This document shows, one piece after another, positions 32,957 to 42,093 of a DNA stretch of 64,000 nucleotides (position 1 is the stretch's first letter; every line of letters begins with the position of its first letter). The DNA comes from Sphingomonas sp. PP-CE-3G-477. Lineage in GTDB: Bacteria; Pseudomonadota; Alphaproteobacteria; Sphingomonadales; Sphingomonadaceae. Location of the stretch: assembly GCF_003050745.1 (NCBI RefSeq), contig NZ_QAOF01000005.1, positions 124,001 through 188,000 on the forward strand. Direction: 5' to 3'. Under the pieces are notes generated by a model. That model made no database searches, was not told the origin of the DNA, and saw only the letters and a program-made list of their open reading frames with translations. The translations under genes were made by a program, and so were the position numbers.

Positions 32957-34267
32957 CTAAATCTCTTTCGCATCACGCAGCGAAACCCAGGCATAGGCGA
33001 TCATCACGACACAGGCCGCGCCCGCGACGAGATACGGCAGCGAGTGCTGCGCCTCGTACAGCCCGACCCCGATCGAGGGCCCCAGTACGAAGCTCGCGCC
33101 GTTGATCGACGTCACTTTCCCCGCGACCGAGCCTTGCGCGTTGGCGCCGACCGCCAGCGAAGAGCCCGCCGTGAACCCCGGTCGCGTGAAGCCGAAGCCA
33201 AGGCTTGCCAGCGCGTAGGCGGTTGCGATCGTGTAAAGCGACGTGGCGATGCCGGTCAGCGCGGTGCCGACCGCCGCCAGCACCAGCCCAGTGAGCACGA
33301 GCTCCCGTGGCGTCATGTTCAGGCGCGGGATGATGCCCCATTGCGCAAGCAGCGCCGCGCCTGCGCCCATCATCAGGACGATGCCGGTCGGCTCGAGCGC
33401 GAGGGCAGGGGCGAGGTGGAGGCGGTCGATCACGAGAAAGCCGATCGCCTGGCCCGTCATGGCCTGCGCGTGGCCCATCACCAGTCCGGCGATCATCCAC
33501 GCGCGGATGCGGGAATCGGTATAGCCGATATGTTCGACATGCGATCCGGTGGCGGCGGCGACCGAGGCGCCGGTCGGGGCGCCGCCGATCGAGGGGTAGG
33601 CCGAACTCGCGCCGTGCGTCTCGTGGGCTGCGACGATCTTGTCGTCGGGCAGCATCCGCCGCACCGTGATCCACACCGCCACGCCGAACACCGCGAACAG
33701 GAACGCGGGGCCCGCCAAGCCGATCTCGATCCCGCCGATCGAGCCAAGGATCAGATACGGCGCGATCGCCGGCCCCAGGATGGTGCCGAGCCCGAATGCC
33801 GAGGCGAGCAAGGTCAGCGCCTTGGTCCGCTCTTCCCGCGTCGTCTCGCCGGCGACGAGCGCCTGCACCGCCGGGGGTGCGGCCGCACCGAACGTGCCGT
33901 AGATCAGTCGGCCACCGATGAAACACAGGAACGCGGTCGTGCCGCCGATCCAGGCGTTGATTCCCGCGAGCAGGAACACGCCGCACAAGCTCAGCGACAC
34001 GCTGAACCCGCCGACGCCGAGCAGGATCATCGCGCGCCGGCCGTGTCGGTCCGATCGGTTCGCCCAGAACGGCGCGGCGATCACCCACAGCAACGCCGAG
34101 ACCGAGAACGCCGCCGCGACCGCGCTGTCGGCAACCCCGAGCGACCGCCCGAGTGCCGGCAGGACCGATTGCAGTGCTGTATTCCCCGCGGCGATCGTCA
34201 GCATCACGAGGAACATCAGCGCGAAGCGACGGTCGATCTTCGGGCCGTCCGTCGATGCACCGGTCAT
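32957..34267 (-). CDS. MFS transporter (drug:H+ antiporter type)
   Basis: A 436-residue inner-membrane transporter with about 12 spans. The loop between spans 2 and 3 carries the MFS motif A as WANRSDRHGRRAMILLG. Further family features are GRLIYGTFGAAAPPAVQALV in span 4 and a long periplasmic or cytoplasmic central loop with HETHGASSAYPS. The substrate is unknown. The frame opens at 34408, but the ATG at 34267 (MTGASTDGPKIDRR) overlaps the upstream monooxygenase-like gene as ATGA and is preferred. Confidence 0.85.
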   Translation of the reverse strand: MTGASTDGPKIDRRFALMFLVMLTIAAGNTALQSVLPALGRSLGVADSAVAAAFSVSALLWVIAAPFWANRSDRHGRRAMILLGVGGFSVSLSLCGVFLLAGINAWIGGTTAFLCFIGGRLIYGTFGAAAPPAVQALVAGETTREERTKALTLLASAFGLGTILGPAIAPYLILGSIGGIEIGLAGPAFLFAVFGVAVWITVRRMLPDDKIVAAHETHGASSAYPSIGGAPTGASVAAATGSHVEHIGYTDSRIRAWMIAGLVMGHAQAMTGQAIGFLVIDRLHLAPALALEPTGIVLMMGAGAALLAQWGIIPRLNMTPRELVLTGLVLAAVGTALTGIATSLYTIATAYALASLGFGFTRPGFTAGSSLAVGANAQGSVAGKVTSINGASFVLGPSIGVGLYEAQHSLPYLVAGAACVVMIAYAWVSLRDAKEI

Positions 34268-34587
34268 GCTCGTGTCCAGTGATAGGCGCGCTCGATCCGC
34301 GCGACGTTGACCGAATAGCTGTCGTACCAGAGTGCCCGCCCGCGTTCGCGAATCGCGGTGTGCTCGGGATGGTCGCGCCATGCGATCGCCGCGGCGTCGT
34401 CCGCCCAATAGCTCACGGTAATTCCCATGCCGCCCGCCTCGCGCGCGCTGTCGACGCCGCGATAGCCGGGCTGCGCCGCGGCCAGCGCACCCATCGCCGC
34501 GGCGGCCTCGCCATAGCCGGCGGCGTCCGTGTCGTTACGGATCGACACGAAAATGACGGCGATCTGTCCTGTCCGATCATCCTGCAT
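34264..34587 (-). CDS. antibiotic biosynthesis monooxygenase (ABM)-like protein
   Basis: A 107-residue dimeric alpha+beta-barrel protein. The pattern IAVIFVSIRNDTDAAGYG, then QPGYRGVDSAREAGGMGITV and SYWADDAAAIAWRDHPEH, is the usual ABM/DUF-type fold for small quinone or haem oxygenases. Relatives include YgiN-like monooxygenases; the catalytic role is not certain. Its stop overlaps the MFS start by four bases, so the two are co-transcribed. They may form a detoxify-and-export pair, which is inference. It is divergent from the methyltransferase gene. Confidence 0.8.
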   Translation of the reverse strand: MQDDRTGQIAVIFVSIRNDTDAAGYGEAAAAMGALAAAQPGYRGVDSAREAGGMGITVSYWADDAAAIAWRDHPEHTAIRERGRALWYDSYSVNVARIERAYHWTRA

Positions 34588-34770
34588 GGCGGATGCTTAG
34601 GGGAAGCCTTGCACTTGGCAAAGTCGCCGGAACCACTTGGCGCAACACGACTTCCGCTTCGGTTCGTCGCCTGATGCAACCCGCGGCCCTTGAAACGCGT
34701 TCGGAATTCGTGCGACGGGAGGGCCAAAGCCTCGCCATCGTTTGCGAGACCCCTGATCGTAAGGAACGCG

Positions 34771-35385
34771 ATGCCCAGTTCGACCACCGCCACCCGGCGT
34801 GCACGCAGCCGACCAGCCGGCGTGCCGTCCCCGTGGCAGATGTTCTTTTCAGGGTTCCTGAAACACCCGGTCATGGTCGGGTCGATCGTGCCGTCGTCGG
34901 ACAAGCTGATCCGCAAGATGCTTGGTCCGGTGGACTGGGCGAACTGCAAGCTGTTCGTCGAATACGGCCCGGGCGTCGGTACGTTCTGCCGGCCGATCCT
35001 CGACCGGATGGCGCCGGATGCCAAGCTGGTCGTCATCGATACCAACCCCGAGTTCATCCAGTATCTGCGCCACACCATCACCGACCCGCGCTTCTTCGCG
35101 GTGCTGGGCTCGGCGGACGAGGTCGAGACGATCGTCGCCGACCACGGCTTCGAGAAGGCGGACTACGTGTTGTCGGGGCTGCCCTTCTCGACGCTGCCCC
35201 CTGGTGTCGGCCCGGCGATCGCGACCGCGACGCATTCGGTCCTGCGCACCGGTGGCGCGTTTCTGGTCTATCAGTTCTCGCCCAAGGTGAAGGACTTCCT
35301 GACCCCGCATTTCGAGTCGATCGACCACGACATGGAGTGGTGGAACGTTCCGCCGGCGCAGTTGTACTGGGCTTGGAAGGACTGA
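34771..35385 (+). CDS. SAM-dependent methyltransferase (PmtA-like phospholipid N-methyltransferase)
   Basis: A 204-residue class I methyltransferase. A basic N-terminus precedes MFFSGFLKHPVMVGSIVPSS, the membrane-contacting segment typical of bacterial PmtA-like enzymes and relatives. The SAM-binding motif I is VEYGPGVGTFCRPIL, with VVIDTNPEF as the acidic loop. PmtA makes phosphatidylcholine from phosphatidylethanolamine; with this short length the exact acceptor is not certain. AAGGA before the ATG at 34771 supports that start over 34690. Confidence 0.8.
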   Translation: MPSSTTATRRARSRPAGVPSPWQMFFSGFLKHPVMVGSIVPSSDKLIRKMLGPVDWANCKLFVEYGPGVGTFCRPILDRMAPDAKLVVIDTNPEFIQYLRHTITDPRFFAVLGSADEVETIVADHGFEKADYVLSGLPFSTLPPGVGPAIATATHSVLRTGGAFLVYQFSPKVKDFLTPHFESIDHDMEWWNVPPAQLYWAWKD

Positions 35386-35469
35386 CGCAGGCGCGGCAAC
35401 GCCCGCGCCGATGCGCAAGGCGCAGCGTCAGGCCCGGCCGGCGGGTCGGCTGGAACTAGCCGAACCCGT

Positions 35470-35491
35470 CCGACGGCGGCTTTGCCGTCGG
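35470..35491. terminator. hairpin between convergent genes
   Basis: CCGACGGC-GGCTTT-GCCGTCGG is a perfect eight-pair stem in the 200-base gap between the methyltransferase gene and the convergent phospholipase-D-like gene. It has no clear T run. Confidence 0.45.
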
Positions 35492-35585
35492 CGCTGGTGT
35501 AGCTAGCCCCAACTCGTCCTTCGATACGCTGTCTCGATACGGTGCTTAGTGCCTACTCAATTGCTACTCAGGACGAACGGGGAGG

Positions 35586-36764
35586 CTACTCGTCGATCCC
35601 GAAGTTCAGCCCGCGCGACAGGCTCGGGTCCACCACCGCCACGACGAAATACGCACCGAGCTGTTTCAATCGCTGCACCCAACCAGTGTTCGCCTGGTAC
35701 AACTCCTTGGTCACCTCGGTCGACTTGGCCACTTCGCCATCGATGTACCCGCGGACATGGCCTGCGAACGCCGCATCCTCGATCCGCAGCATCAGTTCGA
35801 GGTTGATGAACAGGCTGCGCATGTCGAAATTGGCCGAGCCGATATGGACTGCGTTGTCGATCACGTAGAGCTTCGTGTGCAGCTTGGTCGGCTGGTATTC
35901 GAACAGCCGCACGCCCTTTCGCAACAGGCCGGCATATGTGAACCGCGCCGCGGCGATCGTCGCGTTGTTGTCCGATTTGCTCGCGGTCACGATCCGGACG
36001 TCGGCCTGCCGCCGCCCCGCCTTGTCGAGCCGCCGGAGCAGCGCGGGGCTAGGCGTGAAATATCCGGCGATGATATCGATCCGTCGCCCGCGCCGCATGT
36101 CGTCGCGCACCGCCCGTGCCCAGGGCGACAGCTTCCGTGTCGGCCCGCCGATCAGCCACCGCGTCGGGCCCCTGGTTTCGCTCCAGTGCGACAGCGCCGC
36201 GTTGAGCCGGCGCAGCTTGCCCTTTGGTTCGTGGATCCAGTCCTTCAGCGCATCGAAATACCCGGCCAGTCGCCCTGCCGCGGGACCTTCGACCAGTAAT
36301 CCCAAGTCGCGCCACGCCTGCTCGGCCGCGGTCCCGAAATAATCGTCCTCGATGTTGAAGCCGCCGATGATGATCCGCGTTTCGTCGGCGAGTGCGAGCT
36401 TCTGATGGTTGCGGAGCAGGTAGCGGCGGCCGAAGCGTGCGGAGAACCGGCATACCGAAACTCCCGCGGCTTCGAGCGGCTCGAAGAAGGCGTGCGGGGC
36501 ATCGTCGCTGCCGAAGCCGTCGACGATCAGCGCGACCTCGACCCCGCGTTTAACTGCGGCAATGAGTGCGGCGTTGACGCGCTTTCCGGACTCGTCGTCG
36601 GCGTAGATGTAATAGAGTATACGCAAGGTTCGCTCGGCGCCGTCGATCAGCGCCAGCACCGCGTCGAGGCGCCGGGGGCCGGTGTCGAGCAGCGTCATCT
36701 GGTTGCCGTCGACGGTGAAAGTCGGCTGTGCCGCAAGATCGTCCATGGCGGGTGTGATGGACAT
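35586..36764 (-). CDS. phospholipase-D-like protein (cardiolipin synthase type)
   Basis: A 392-residue protein with two HKD motifs, HQKLALADETRIIIGG near residue 117 and HTKLYVIDNAVHIGSANFD near 305. Both have the His-x-Lys pair and the following GG/GS-x-N. Cardiolipin synthases of the ClsB/C type have this size and layout, without N-terminal membrane spans. It may join two phosphatidylglycerols or a PG and a PE. It sits beside a phospholipid methyltransferase-like gene in convergent order. A TTG at 36782 is in frame, but the ATG at 36764 (MSITPAMDD) is more likely. It is divergent from rpoZ. Confidence 0.85.
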   Translation of the reverse strand: MSITPAMDDLAAQPTFTVDGNQMTLLDTGPRRLDAVLALIDGAERTLRILYYIYADDESGKRVNAALIAAVKRGVEVALIVDGFGSDDAPHAFFEPLEAAGVSVCRFSARFGRRYLLRNHQKLALADETRIIIGGFNIEDDYFGTAAEQAWRDLGLLVEGPAAGRLAGYFDALKDWIHEPKGKLRRLNAALSHWSETRGPTRWLIGGPTRKLSPWARAVRDDMRRGRRIDIIAGYFTPSPALLRRLDKAGRRQADVRIVTASKSDNNATIAAARFTYAGLLRKGVRLFEYQPTKLHTKLYVIDNAVHIGSANFDMRSLFINLELMLRIEDAAFAGHVRGYIDGEVAKSTEVTKELYQANTGWVQRLKQLGAYFVVAVVDPSLSRGLNFGIDE

Positions 36765-36864
36765 GGGGGCCGCCGGAGGCAAGCCGCGGCGGATTTCTTG
36801 ACTTTGCGGGCCATGCCCCCTAGGCGACGCATTCTCATTCTATCGTTGTTACGAAGGAAGCCGC

Positions 36865-37209
36865 ATGGCGCGCGTTACCGTCGAGGATTGTGTCGACAAG
36901 ATCCCCAACCGGTTCGACCTGGTGTTGTTCGCGGCCCAGCGTGCGCGCCAGATCTCGGGCGGCGCCGAACTGACGCTCGACCGCGACCGCGACAAGAACC
37001 CGGTCGTCGCGTTGCGCGAGATCGCCGACGAGAACGTCAAGCCGGCGCATCTCAAGGAACAGGTCATCCAGGGCCTGCAGAAGGTTCGCGTCGACGACGA
37101 CGACGAGGTCGATGCCGTCGGCAGCCTGGCCGCATCGGCTGAGGCGTTGCGTCTTACCGCTGCTGCGCCGCCGCGGAACCAGAATCTGGGTGCTGACTAC
37201 GAGGGTTGA
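36865..37209 (+). CDS. rpoZ: RNA polymerase omega subunit
   Basis: A 114-residue omega subunit. The N-terminal half, [20 protein letters not shown] then [16 protein letters not shown], is the conserved region that wraps the beta-prime C-terminus. An acidic middle ([10 protein letters not shown]) and a variable tail follow. AAGGA stands seven to eight bases before the ATG at 36865. The gene is followed by a hairpin and then a good intrinsic terminator near 37315. Confidence 0.93.
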   Translation: MARVTVEDCVDKIPNRFDLVLFAAQRARQISGGAELTLDRDRDKNPVVALREIADENVKPAHLKEQVIQGLQKVRVDDDDEVDAVGSLAASAEALRLTAAAPPRNQNLGADYEG

Positions 37210-37621
37210 GGCAGCAGGATTAGCGAAAGCTAATCCGCGTCTCGGCCGAAACCCCGGCCGGCGGGCATAGCCCGACCGACGATGTGGCTTTGCCGCGGCG
37301 CGTGAAATAGAGAGAGCCCGTGGACCCAAGTCCGCGGGCTTTTTCTTTATACCCTCTCCCTAAAGGGGAGAGGGAAGGGGCCCGCGGCGCTTGCCGTGGG
37401 AAGGGTCAGGACACGTGCTTCAGGCAAACCGCCGACCTACGCCCTCTCCTTGTTCTCCCGCGAAGGCGGGAGCCCAGTCTGGATCCCCGCCTTCGCGGGG
37501 AAACAGTCTCAGCCGTGACGCTTCGGTATCACCCTGAGGTAAAGCGCCACGGCGAAGCCGCGTCGTCAGTCGTTGCTGCGCAACGCTGGCCGGGGTCGGT
37601 CCGCGACGCGGATTAGCTAGG
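37210..37621. repeat. cluster of palindromes downstream of rpoZ
   Basis: No gene. Dyads in order: GGATTAGC-GAAA-GCTAATCC (37217-37236); the rpoZ terminator; CCCTCTCCC-TAAA-GGGGAGAGGG (37352-37374); a REP-like pair CCCGCGAAGGCGGG (37457-37470) and CCCGCCTTCGCGGG (37486-37499), exact reverse complements of each other; and GCGGATTAGC-TAG-GCTAATCCGC (37608-37630). The last runs over the rlmE stop. The ten-mer GCTAATCCGC occurs both at 37229 and 37621. Confidence 0.75.
37315..37349 (+). terminator. intrinsic terminator of rpoZ
   Basis: AGCCCGTGGAC pairs with GTCCGCGGGCT (one G-U) around CCAA and is followed by TTTTTCTTT, about 105 bases after the rpoZ stop. Confidence 0.85.
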
Positions 37622-38293
37622 CTAATCCGCTGACCGACCCTTAAACCCCTGCGCCACCACGAACCACTCGACCGACCCCTTCCGGCTAGCCGGCGGCTTG
37701 GCATGCTTCACGGTCTTGAAGTTCCGCTTCATCTCCGCGACCAGCTCCGAATCGGCCCCGCCCGCGAACACCTTCGACACGAACGTCCCGCCCGGCTCCA
37801 GCACTTCGCAGGCAAAGTGCAGCGCGGTCTCGACCAGCGCCATCGTCCTGAGCGCATCGGTCTGCGGATGCCCGACGGTATTCGCCGCCATGTCCGACAG
37901 CACCAGGTCCGGCGCGCCACCCAGCGCTTCGATCAGCTTGCCCGGCGCGGCATCGTCGAGGAAATCCATCTCGAAGATCGTCACGCCTTCGATCGGATCG
38001 ACCGGAAGCAGGTCGATGCCCACGACCGTGGCCTTGGGTATCCGCCGACGGATCACCTGTGCCCAACCGCCTGGCGCGAGCCCCAGGTCGACCACGCGCT
38101 TCGAGCCGCGGATCAGTTCGAACCGCTCGTCGAGCTCGATCAGCTTGTACGCGGCGCGGCTGCGATAGCCGTCCGCCTTCGCACGCTTCACATACGGATC
38201 GTTCAGCTGACGCTCGAGCCAGCGCGTCGACTGCGCGGTCCGCTTCCGCGCCGTGAGCACGCGGACGTGCCCGCCCGAGCCACCGCGGCTCAT
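37622..38293 (-). CDS. rlmE: 23S rRNA 2'-O-methyltransferase RlmE (FtsJ/RrmJ)
   Basis: A 223-residue SAM-dependent enzyme that methylates U2552 of 23S rRNA on the 50S subunit. The N-terminus has WLERQLNDPYVKRAKADGYR then SRAAYKLIELDERF, the invariant substrate-binding segment with its Lys. Motif I is VVDLGLAPGGWAQV, DLLPVDPI follows, and the catalytic Asp lies in LVLSDMAANTVGH. Another K-x-x-x-E element is seen near FVSKVFAGG. The ATG at 38293 overlaps the stop of ppx (ATGA), so the true gene is much shorter than the open frame. Confidence 0.93.
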   Translation of the reverse strand: MSRGGSGGHVRVLTARKRTAQSTRWLERQLNDPYVKRAKADGYRSRAAYKLIELDERFELIRGSKRVVDLGLAPGGWAQVIRRRIPKATVVGIDLLPVDPIEGVTIFEMDFLDDAAPGKLIEALGGAPDLVLSDMAANTVGHPQTDALRTMALVETALHFACEVLEPGGTFVSKVFAGGADSELVAEMKRNFKTVKHAKPPASRKGSVEWFVVAQGFKGRSAD

Positions 38294-39351
38294 GCTGCGA
38301 TTCCCGACTTGCCGGGCTTGGGAGATCCCATAAGCCGGCGTAAAATCCCTTCGCGAATACCGCGGTCGGCGATGCCGAGCCGTTCGGCGGGCCACAAATC
38401 CATGATCGTCTCCAGAATGGCACAGCCCGCGACCACCAGGTCGGCGCGCTCGTTGCCGATGCACGGCAGCTTGGCGCGCTCCGTGATCGACATATGGGAA
38501 AGGTCGGCGCTGATCCGCCGCATCGCCGACGCGGGCACGATCAGTCCGTCGACCACCGAGCGGTCGTAATGGCTGAGCCCGAGATGCACGCTGCCGAGCG
38601 TCGTCACCGTGCCGCTGGTGCCGAGCAACCGCGGCCGCTCGATATGCTGAGGCAGGCGCGCGGCGAACCCCGCGAAACTGTCCGCAACGACCTGACGCAT
38701 CCGCGCATAGGCGGCACGGCGCCCGTCCTCGCCTTCGCCACCGCCGGCATGCTCGGTCAGCGACACCACGCCCCAAGGCGCCGAATGCCAGTCGAGCACG
38801 GTTGGAATGGGCGTCGAAGTATCGACCAGCACGAGCTCGGTCGACCCGCCGCCAATATCGAACACGAGCGCAGGATCCTCCCCTGGTTCGATCAGCGCAT
38901 GGCAGCCAAGCACCGCCAGCCGCGCCTCTTCCTCGGCGGAGATGATGTCGAGGTGAATACCGGTCTCGGCGAGCGCACGCGCGATGAACGCAGGTCCGTT
39001 CGACGCCTGCCGACATGCTTCCGTCGCGACCGACCGCGCCAGCGTCACGTTGCGCCGCTGCAACTTGTCCGAACACACGCGAAGCGCCGCGATCGTCCGC
39101 TCGATCGCCGCATCGCTCAGCTTGCCGGTCGAGGCCAATCCCTCGCCCAGCCGGACGATTCGCGAGAACGCATCGATCACCGCAAACCCGCCAGCCTGCG
39201 GTCGCGCGATTAGCAACCTGCAATTGTTGGTGCCGAGATCCAGCGCGGCAAAAGCCTGCGCATCGGCCCACCGCCCACGAGAGGGCCGGGTCGCCGCCGG
39301 ACGGGCAGGACTACCCTGCCGGAACGGCATTCGGGCGGAAACATCCCCCAT
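38290..39351 (-). CDS. Ppx/GppA family phosphatase
   Basis: A 353-residue exopolyphosphatase or guanosine pentaphosphate phosphatase of the actin-like ASKHA fold. The phosphate-binding motifs are ALDLGTNNCRLLIA near residue 35, VFDIGGGSTELVLV near 165 and LLGTSGTVTTLGSVH near 245. The protein is shorter than E. coli Ppx (about 513 residues) and corresponds to the two N-terminal domains, as is common in alphaproteobacteria. It is followed by rlmE with a four-base overlap, a conserved arrangement in this group. Substrate choice between polyphosphate and pppGpp cannot be read from sequence. Confidence 0.88.
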   Translation of the reverse strand: MGDVSARMPFRQGSPARPAATRPSRGRWADAQAFAALDLGTNNCRLLIARPQAGGFAVIDAFSRIVRLGEGLASTGKLSDAAIERTIAALRVCSDKLQRRNVTLARSVATEACRQASNGPAFIARALAETGIHLDIISAEEEARLAVLGCHALIEPGEDPALVFDIGGGSTELVLVDTSTPIPTVLDWHSAPWGVVSLTEHAGGGEGEDGRRAAYARMRQVVADSFAGFAARLPQHIERPRLLGTSGTVTTLGSVHLGLSHYDRSVVDGLIVPASAMRRISADLSHMSITERAKLPCIGNERADLVVAGCAILETIMDLWPAERLGIADRGIREGILRRLMGSPKPGKSGIAA

Positions 39352-39515
39352 CGCCGTAAAACTCGCTATCTATGTCTGCCGCCGCGGGAAAATACCCGCC
39401 CGGTGCTTGGACACGAATGTAGCGCAGCGCGGCGATTACGCAAGCGAAGTGGCGGAACGGCATCATCTTGGCGTTGACAGCCTTGGCGGCCCCTCGTAGA
39501 GCCCGCCCTCGCTGA

Positions 39516-39589
39516 TGCCCCGTCGTCTAATGGTAAGACTGCGGTTTCTGATACCGCCTATTGAGGTTCGAATCCTCACGGGGCATCCA
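39516..39589 (+). tRNA. tRNA-Gln, anticodon CTG
   Basis: A cloverleaf of 74 bases with encoded CCA. The acceptor arms are TGCCCCG (39516-39522) and CGGGGCA (39579-39585). The anticodon stem GCGGT/ACCGC has loop TTCTGAT, giving anticodon CTG. The T arm reads GAGGTTCGAATCCTC. Confidence 0.95.
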
Positions 39590-39817
39590 GCGCTTCCCGC
39601 CTGAGCGGTTGACCCAGCACCGAGCGGCGATTTTCAGACCCGCGGTGCATTCCTCGATATCGTACGCCGGTTACGCCGCAGCACTCGGTTCGTCGTATTT
39701 CCACGGTTTTCGATGTTGTTTACACCCCCGGGATCGCAACACGGGTTAAGGTGGCGCGCCGGTCCGCCATCAACCTTTGGCTCGTCACCAAGGCGGGCCG
39801 GCACATCGTTTCGAGGA

Positions 39818-40459
39818 TTACGACGCTTCGGCGACCAGCTTTGCGGCCGCGGGCGTGTTCCATTCATAGCCGCCGGTCATCCGCCACACTTCCTTGCCCG
39901 CCGAATCGTACAGGACCGTGGTCGGCAGGTTCGCCTGATAGGCAAGGCTGAGTCCCAGCTTCGGATCGAGATACGGCTTGAGCGTCGTGAACTTCTTCGC
40001 GGCGAAGAACGGCGTCACCTTCTCCGCGCCCTGCAAATCCTGGCTGACCGCGATCACCTGAACCTTGCCGGCCATCGACTTGGCGGTGGCGTCGAGCGTC
40101 GGCATCTCGGCGACGCACGGCGCGCACCAGGTCGCCCACATGTTGAGCAGCAACGGCTTGCCCTTGAACGACGCGAGCGTGACCGACTTGCCGTCCGGCG
40201 CGGTGAAGGCGACGGTCGGACCGGTCTCGCCCTTGTGGCTGCGGTCGAGCTTTTCGGTGCTGGTGGCCGGACCGGTCGCCTCGTCCGGAGCGGGGCCGGA
40301 CGCGACCTCGTCGGCGGACACGGCGTTTGCCGTGACGACGTTTGCTTGCTCCGGCGCGGACGATTTCCTATCGCAGCCGGCGACCAGCAGGCCCATCCCC
40401 ATCACGGCGGCGATCGGCCCAGACTTTAACAGCGAATTGAACACAGGATTCGAGAACAT
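39818..40459 (-). CDS. TlpA-like thioredoxin lipoprotein
   Basis: A 213-residue periplasmic thiol:disulfide protein anchored as lipoprotein: the signal ends in LLVAGC and the mature part starts [11 protein letters not shown] Ser/Ala/Glu-rich spacer (about 30-80) precedes the thioredoxin-like domain (about 80-213) with the active site [13 protein letters not shown] and a cis-Pro in NLPTTVLY. TlpA-type proteins reduce thiols, for example in cytochrome maturation. The ATG at 40459 overlaps the ATG of argH on the other strand (CATG), so either this overlap is real or one of the starts is later. Confidence 0.8.
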   Translation of the reverse strand: MFSNPVFNSLLKSGPIAAVMGMGLLVAGCDRKSSAPEQANVVTANAVSADEVASGPAPDEATGPATSTEKLDRSHKGETGPTVAFTAPDGKSVTLASFKGKPLLLNMWATWCAPCVAEMPTLDATAKSMAGKVQVIAVSQDLQGAEKVTPFFAAKKFTTLKPYLDPKLGLSLAYQANLPTTVLYDSAGKEVWRMTGGYEWNTPAAAKLVAEAS

Positions 40460-41843
40460 GGACGGTTCCAATTCGATGTGGGGCGGGCGGTTCGCCGAAG
40501 GGCCGGCAGCGGTCATGCGCGAGATAAACGCCTCCATTCCCTTCGACAAGCGCCTCTGGCAGCAGGATATTGCCGGCTCGAAGGCGCATGTCGCGATGCT
40601 CGGCAAGCAGGGCATCGTCTCAGGCGAGGATGCCGCGACGATCTCGGCAGGCCTCGATACGGTGGCGGCGTATTATGCCGAGCACGGCGTCGAGGAGGAT
40701 CTGGTCCTCGAGGATATCCATATGCAGACCGAAGCGCGGCTGGCCGATGCGATCGGACCGGTCGCGGGGCGGCTGCATACCGCACGCTCGCGCAACGACC
40801 AGGTCGCCACGGATTTCCGGCTGTGGGTGCGCGATGCGATCGACCAGGCGCTGGCGGCGCTGGCGGGGTTCCAGGCGGCATTGCTGACTCGCGCGGCAGA
40901 GCATGCGGCGAGCGTTATGCCGGGCTTTACGCATTTGCAGTCCGCGCAGCCGGTGACGCTCGGGCATCATCTGATGGCGTATCACGCGATGATTTCGCGT
41001 GACGTCGGGCGGTTCGCGGACGCGCGGGCGCGGATGAACCGGTCGCCGCTTGGCTCGGCTGCGCTGGCGGGCACGGGCTTCCCGATCGACCGCGCGATGA
41101 CCGCCGAGGCGCTCGGCTTCGACGGGCCGATGACCAATTCGCTCGACGGCGTCAGCGACCGCGATTTCGCGATCGAGTATCTCACCGCGGCGACGCAGAC
41201 CTCGCTGCATCTGTCGCGGCTCGCCGAGGAGTTCGTGCTGTGGGCGTCGCAGCCGTTCGGGTTCGTCGCGCTGAGCGATCAATGGTCGACCGGCAGCTCG
41301 ATCATGCCGCAGAAGCGCAATCCCGATGCCGCCGAGCTGGTGCGCGGGCATGCCGGGCGGATCCTCGGCTGCATGACCGCGCTGATGGTGACGATGAAGG
41401 GGCTGCCGCTCGCCTATTCTAAGGACATGCAGGACGACAAGCCGCCGGTGTTCGAGGCACACGACCTGCTCGCGCTGTCGATCGCGGCGATGACCGGGAT
41501 GGTCGAAAGCGCGACGTTCCGCACCGATCGGATGCGCGGGCTGGCCGAGAGCGGCTTTGCGACCGCGACCGATCTCGCCGACTGGCTGGTGCGCGAGGCG
41601 GGTCTCCCGTTCCGCGAGGCACATCATGTCACCGGGCGTGCGGTGAAGCTGGCCGAGGAGCGCAAGATCGCGCTCGATGCGCTGCCGATCGAGGACCTGA
41701 AGGCAATCGATGCACGGATCGACGAACGCGTGTACGGCGTGCTGTCGGTCGATGCGTCGGTCGCCAGCCGGATCAGCTTCGGCGGCACCGCGCCCGACAA
41801 TGTACGTGCTGCGATCCGTGCGGCGCGGGGGGAGGTAGCATGA
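40458..41843 (+). CDS. argH: argininosuccinate lyase
   Basis: A 461-residue enzyme for the last step of arginine synthesis: argininosuccinate to arginine and fumarate. Family signatures are [14 protein letters not shown] at the start, [17 protein letters not shown], and the fumarate-lyase signature [16 protein letters not shown] near residue 280. Length is normal. The start at 40458 ([12 protein letters not shown]) or 40476 (MWGGRF) is open. It is first in a plus-strand run: argH, small lipoprotein, lysA, cysG-like, corA-like. Confidence 0.95.
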   Translation: MDGSNSMWGGRFAEGPAAVMREINASIPFDKRLWQQDIAGSKAHVAMLGKQGIVSGEDAATISAGLDTVAAYYAEHGVEEDLVLEDIHMQTEARLADAIGPVAGRLHTARSRNDQVATDFRLWVRDAIDQALAALAGFQAALLTRAAEHAASVMPGFTHLQSAQPVTLGHHLMAYHAMISRDVGRFADARARMNRSPLGSAALAGTGFPIDRAMTAEALGFDGPMTNSLDGVSDRDFAIEYLTAATQTSLHLSRLAEEFVLWASQPFGFVALSDQWSTGSSIMPQKRNPDAAELVRGHAGRILGCMTALMVTMKGLPLAYSKDMQDDKPPVFEAHDLLALSIAAMTGMVESATFRTDRMRGLAESGFATATDLADWLVREAGLPFREAHHVTGRAVKLAEERKIALDALPIEDLKAIDARIDERVYGVLSVDASVASRISFGGTAPDNVRAAIRAARGEVA

Positions 41844-42082
41844 AACGGCTTTTTGGCATCGTAGGATTGGCGCTGGCGCTGACCGGTTGCGGCGCAGCGG
41901 ACGGCCTCGTGCCGGCGGAGGGCAAGACGCTCCCGGCCGCGCCTTACGGTGCGAAAACGCCGCCGACTCCCGCACAGTTGCTGACCCCCACGACGCAGCA
42001 ACGCCCGCAGCGCAGCGACGAGCTGCTCACCACGTCCCAGCCGCGCCGCAGCGACGAGTTCGACCTGCCGCCGCCGAATTGA
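41840..42082 (+). CDS. small lipoprotein in LptM position
   Basis: An 80-residue lipoprotein. Its signal peptide [17 protein letters not shown] ends in a lipobox, and the mature part [17 protein letters not shown] is followed by a Pro/Gln/Arg-rich tail with two copies of a [20 protein letters not shown] motif. Its ATG overlaps the argH stop (ATGA), and lysA follows 11 bases later. In many proteobacteria the gene next to lysA or dapF is lptM (yifL), whose product helps LptD oxidation in lipopolysaccharide export. The position and lipobox fit, while the tail differs. Confidence 0.7.
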   Translation: MKRLFGIVGLALALTGCGAADGLVPAEGKTLPAAPYGAKTPPTPAQLLTPTTQQRPQRSDELLTTSQPRRSDEFDLPPPN

Positions 42083-42093
42083 AGACCTGAACC

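Noticed and set aside
37622..39271. A single 549-codon frame covering rlmE and most of ppx
   Set aside because: Only the last 223 codons are rlmE; the rest is an alternative frame of the ppx gene, whose stop overlaps the rlmE start.
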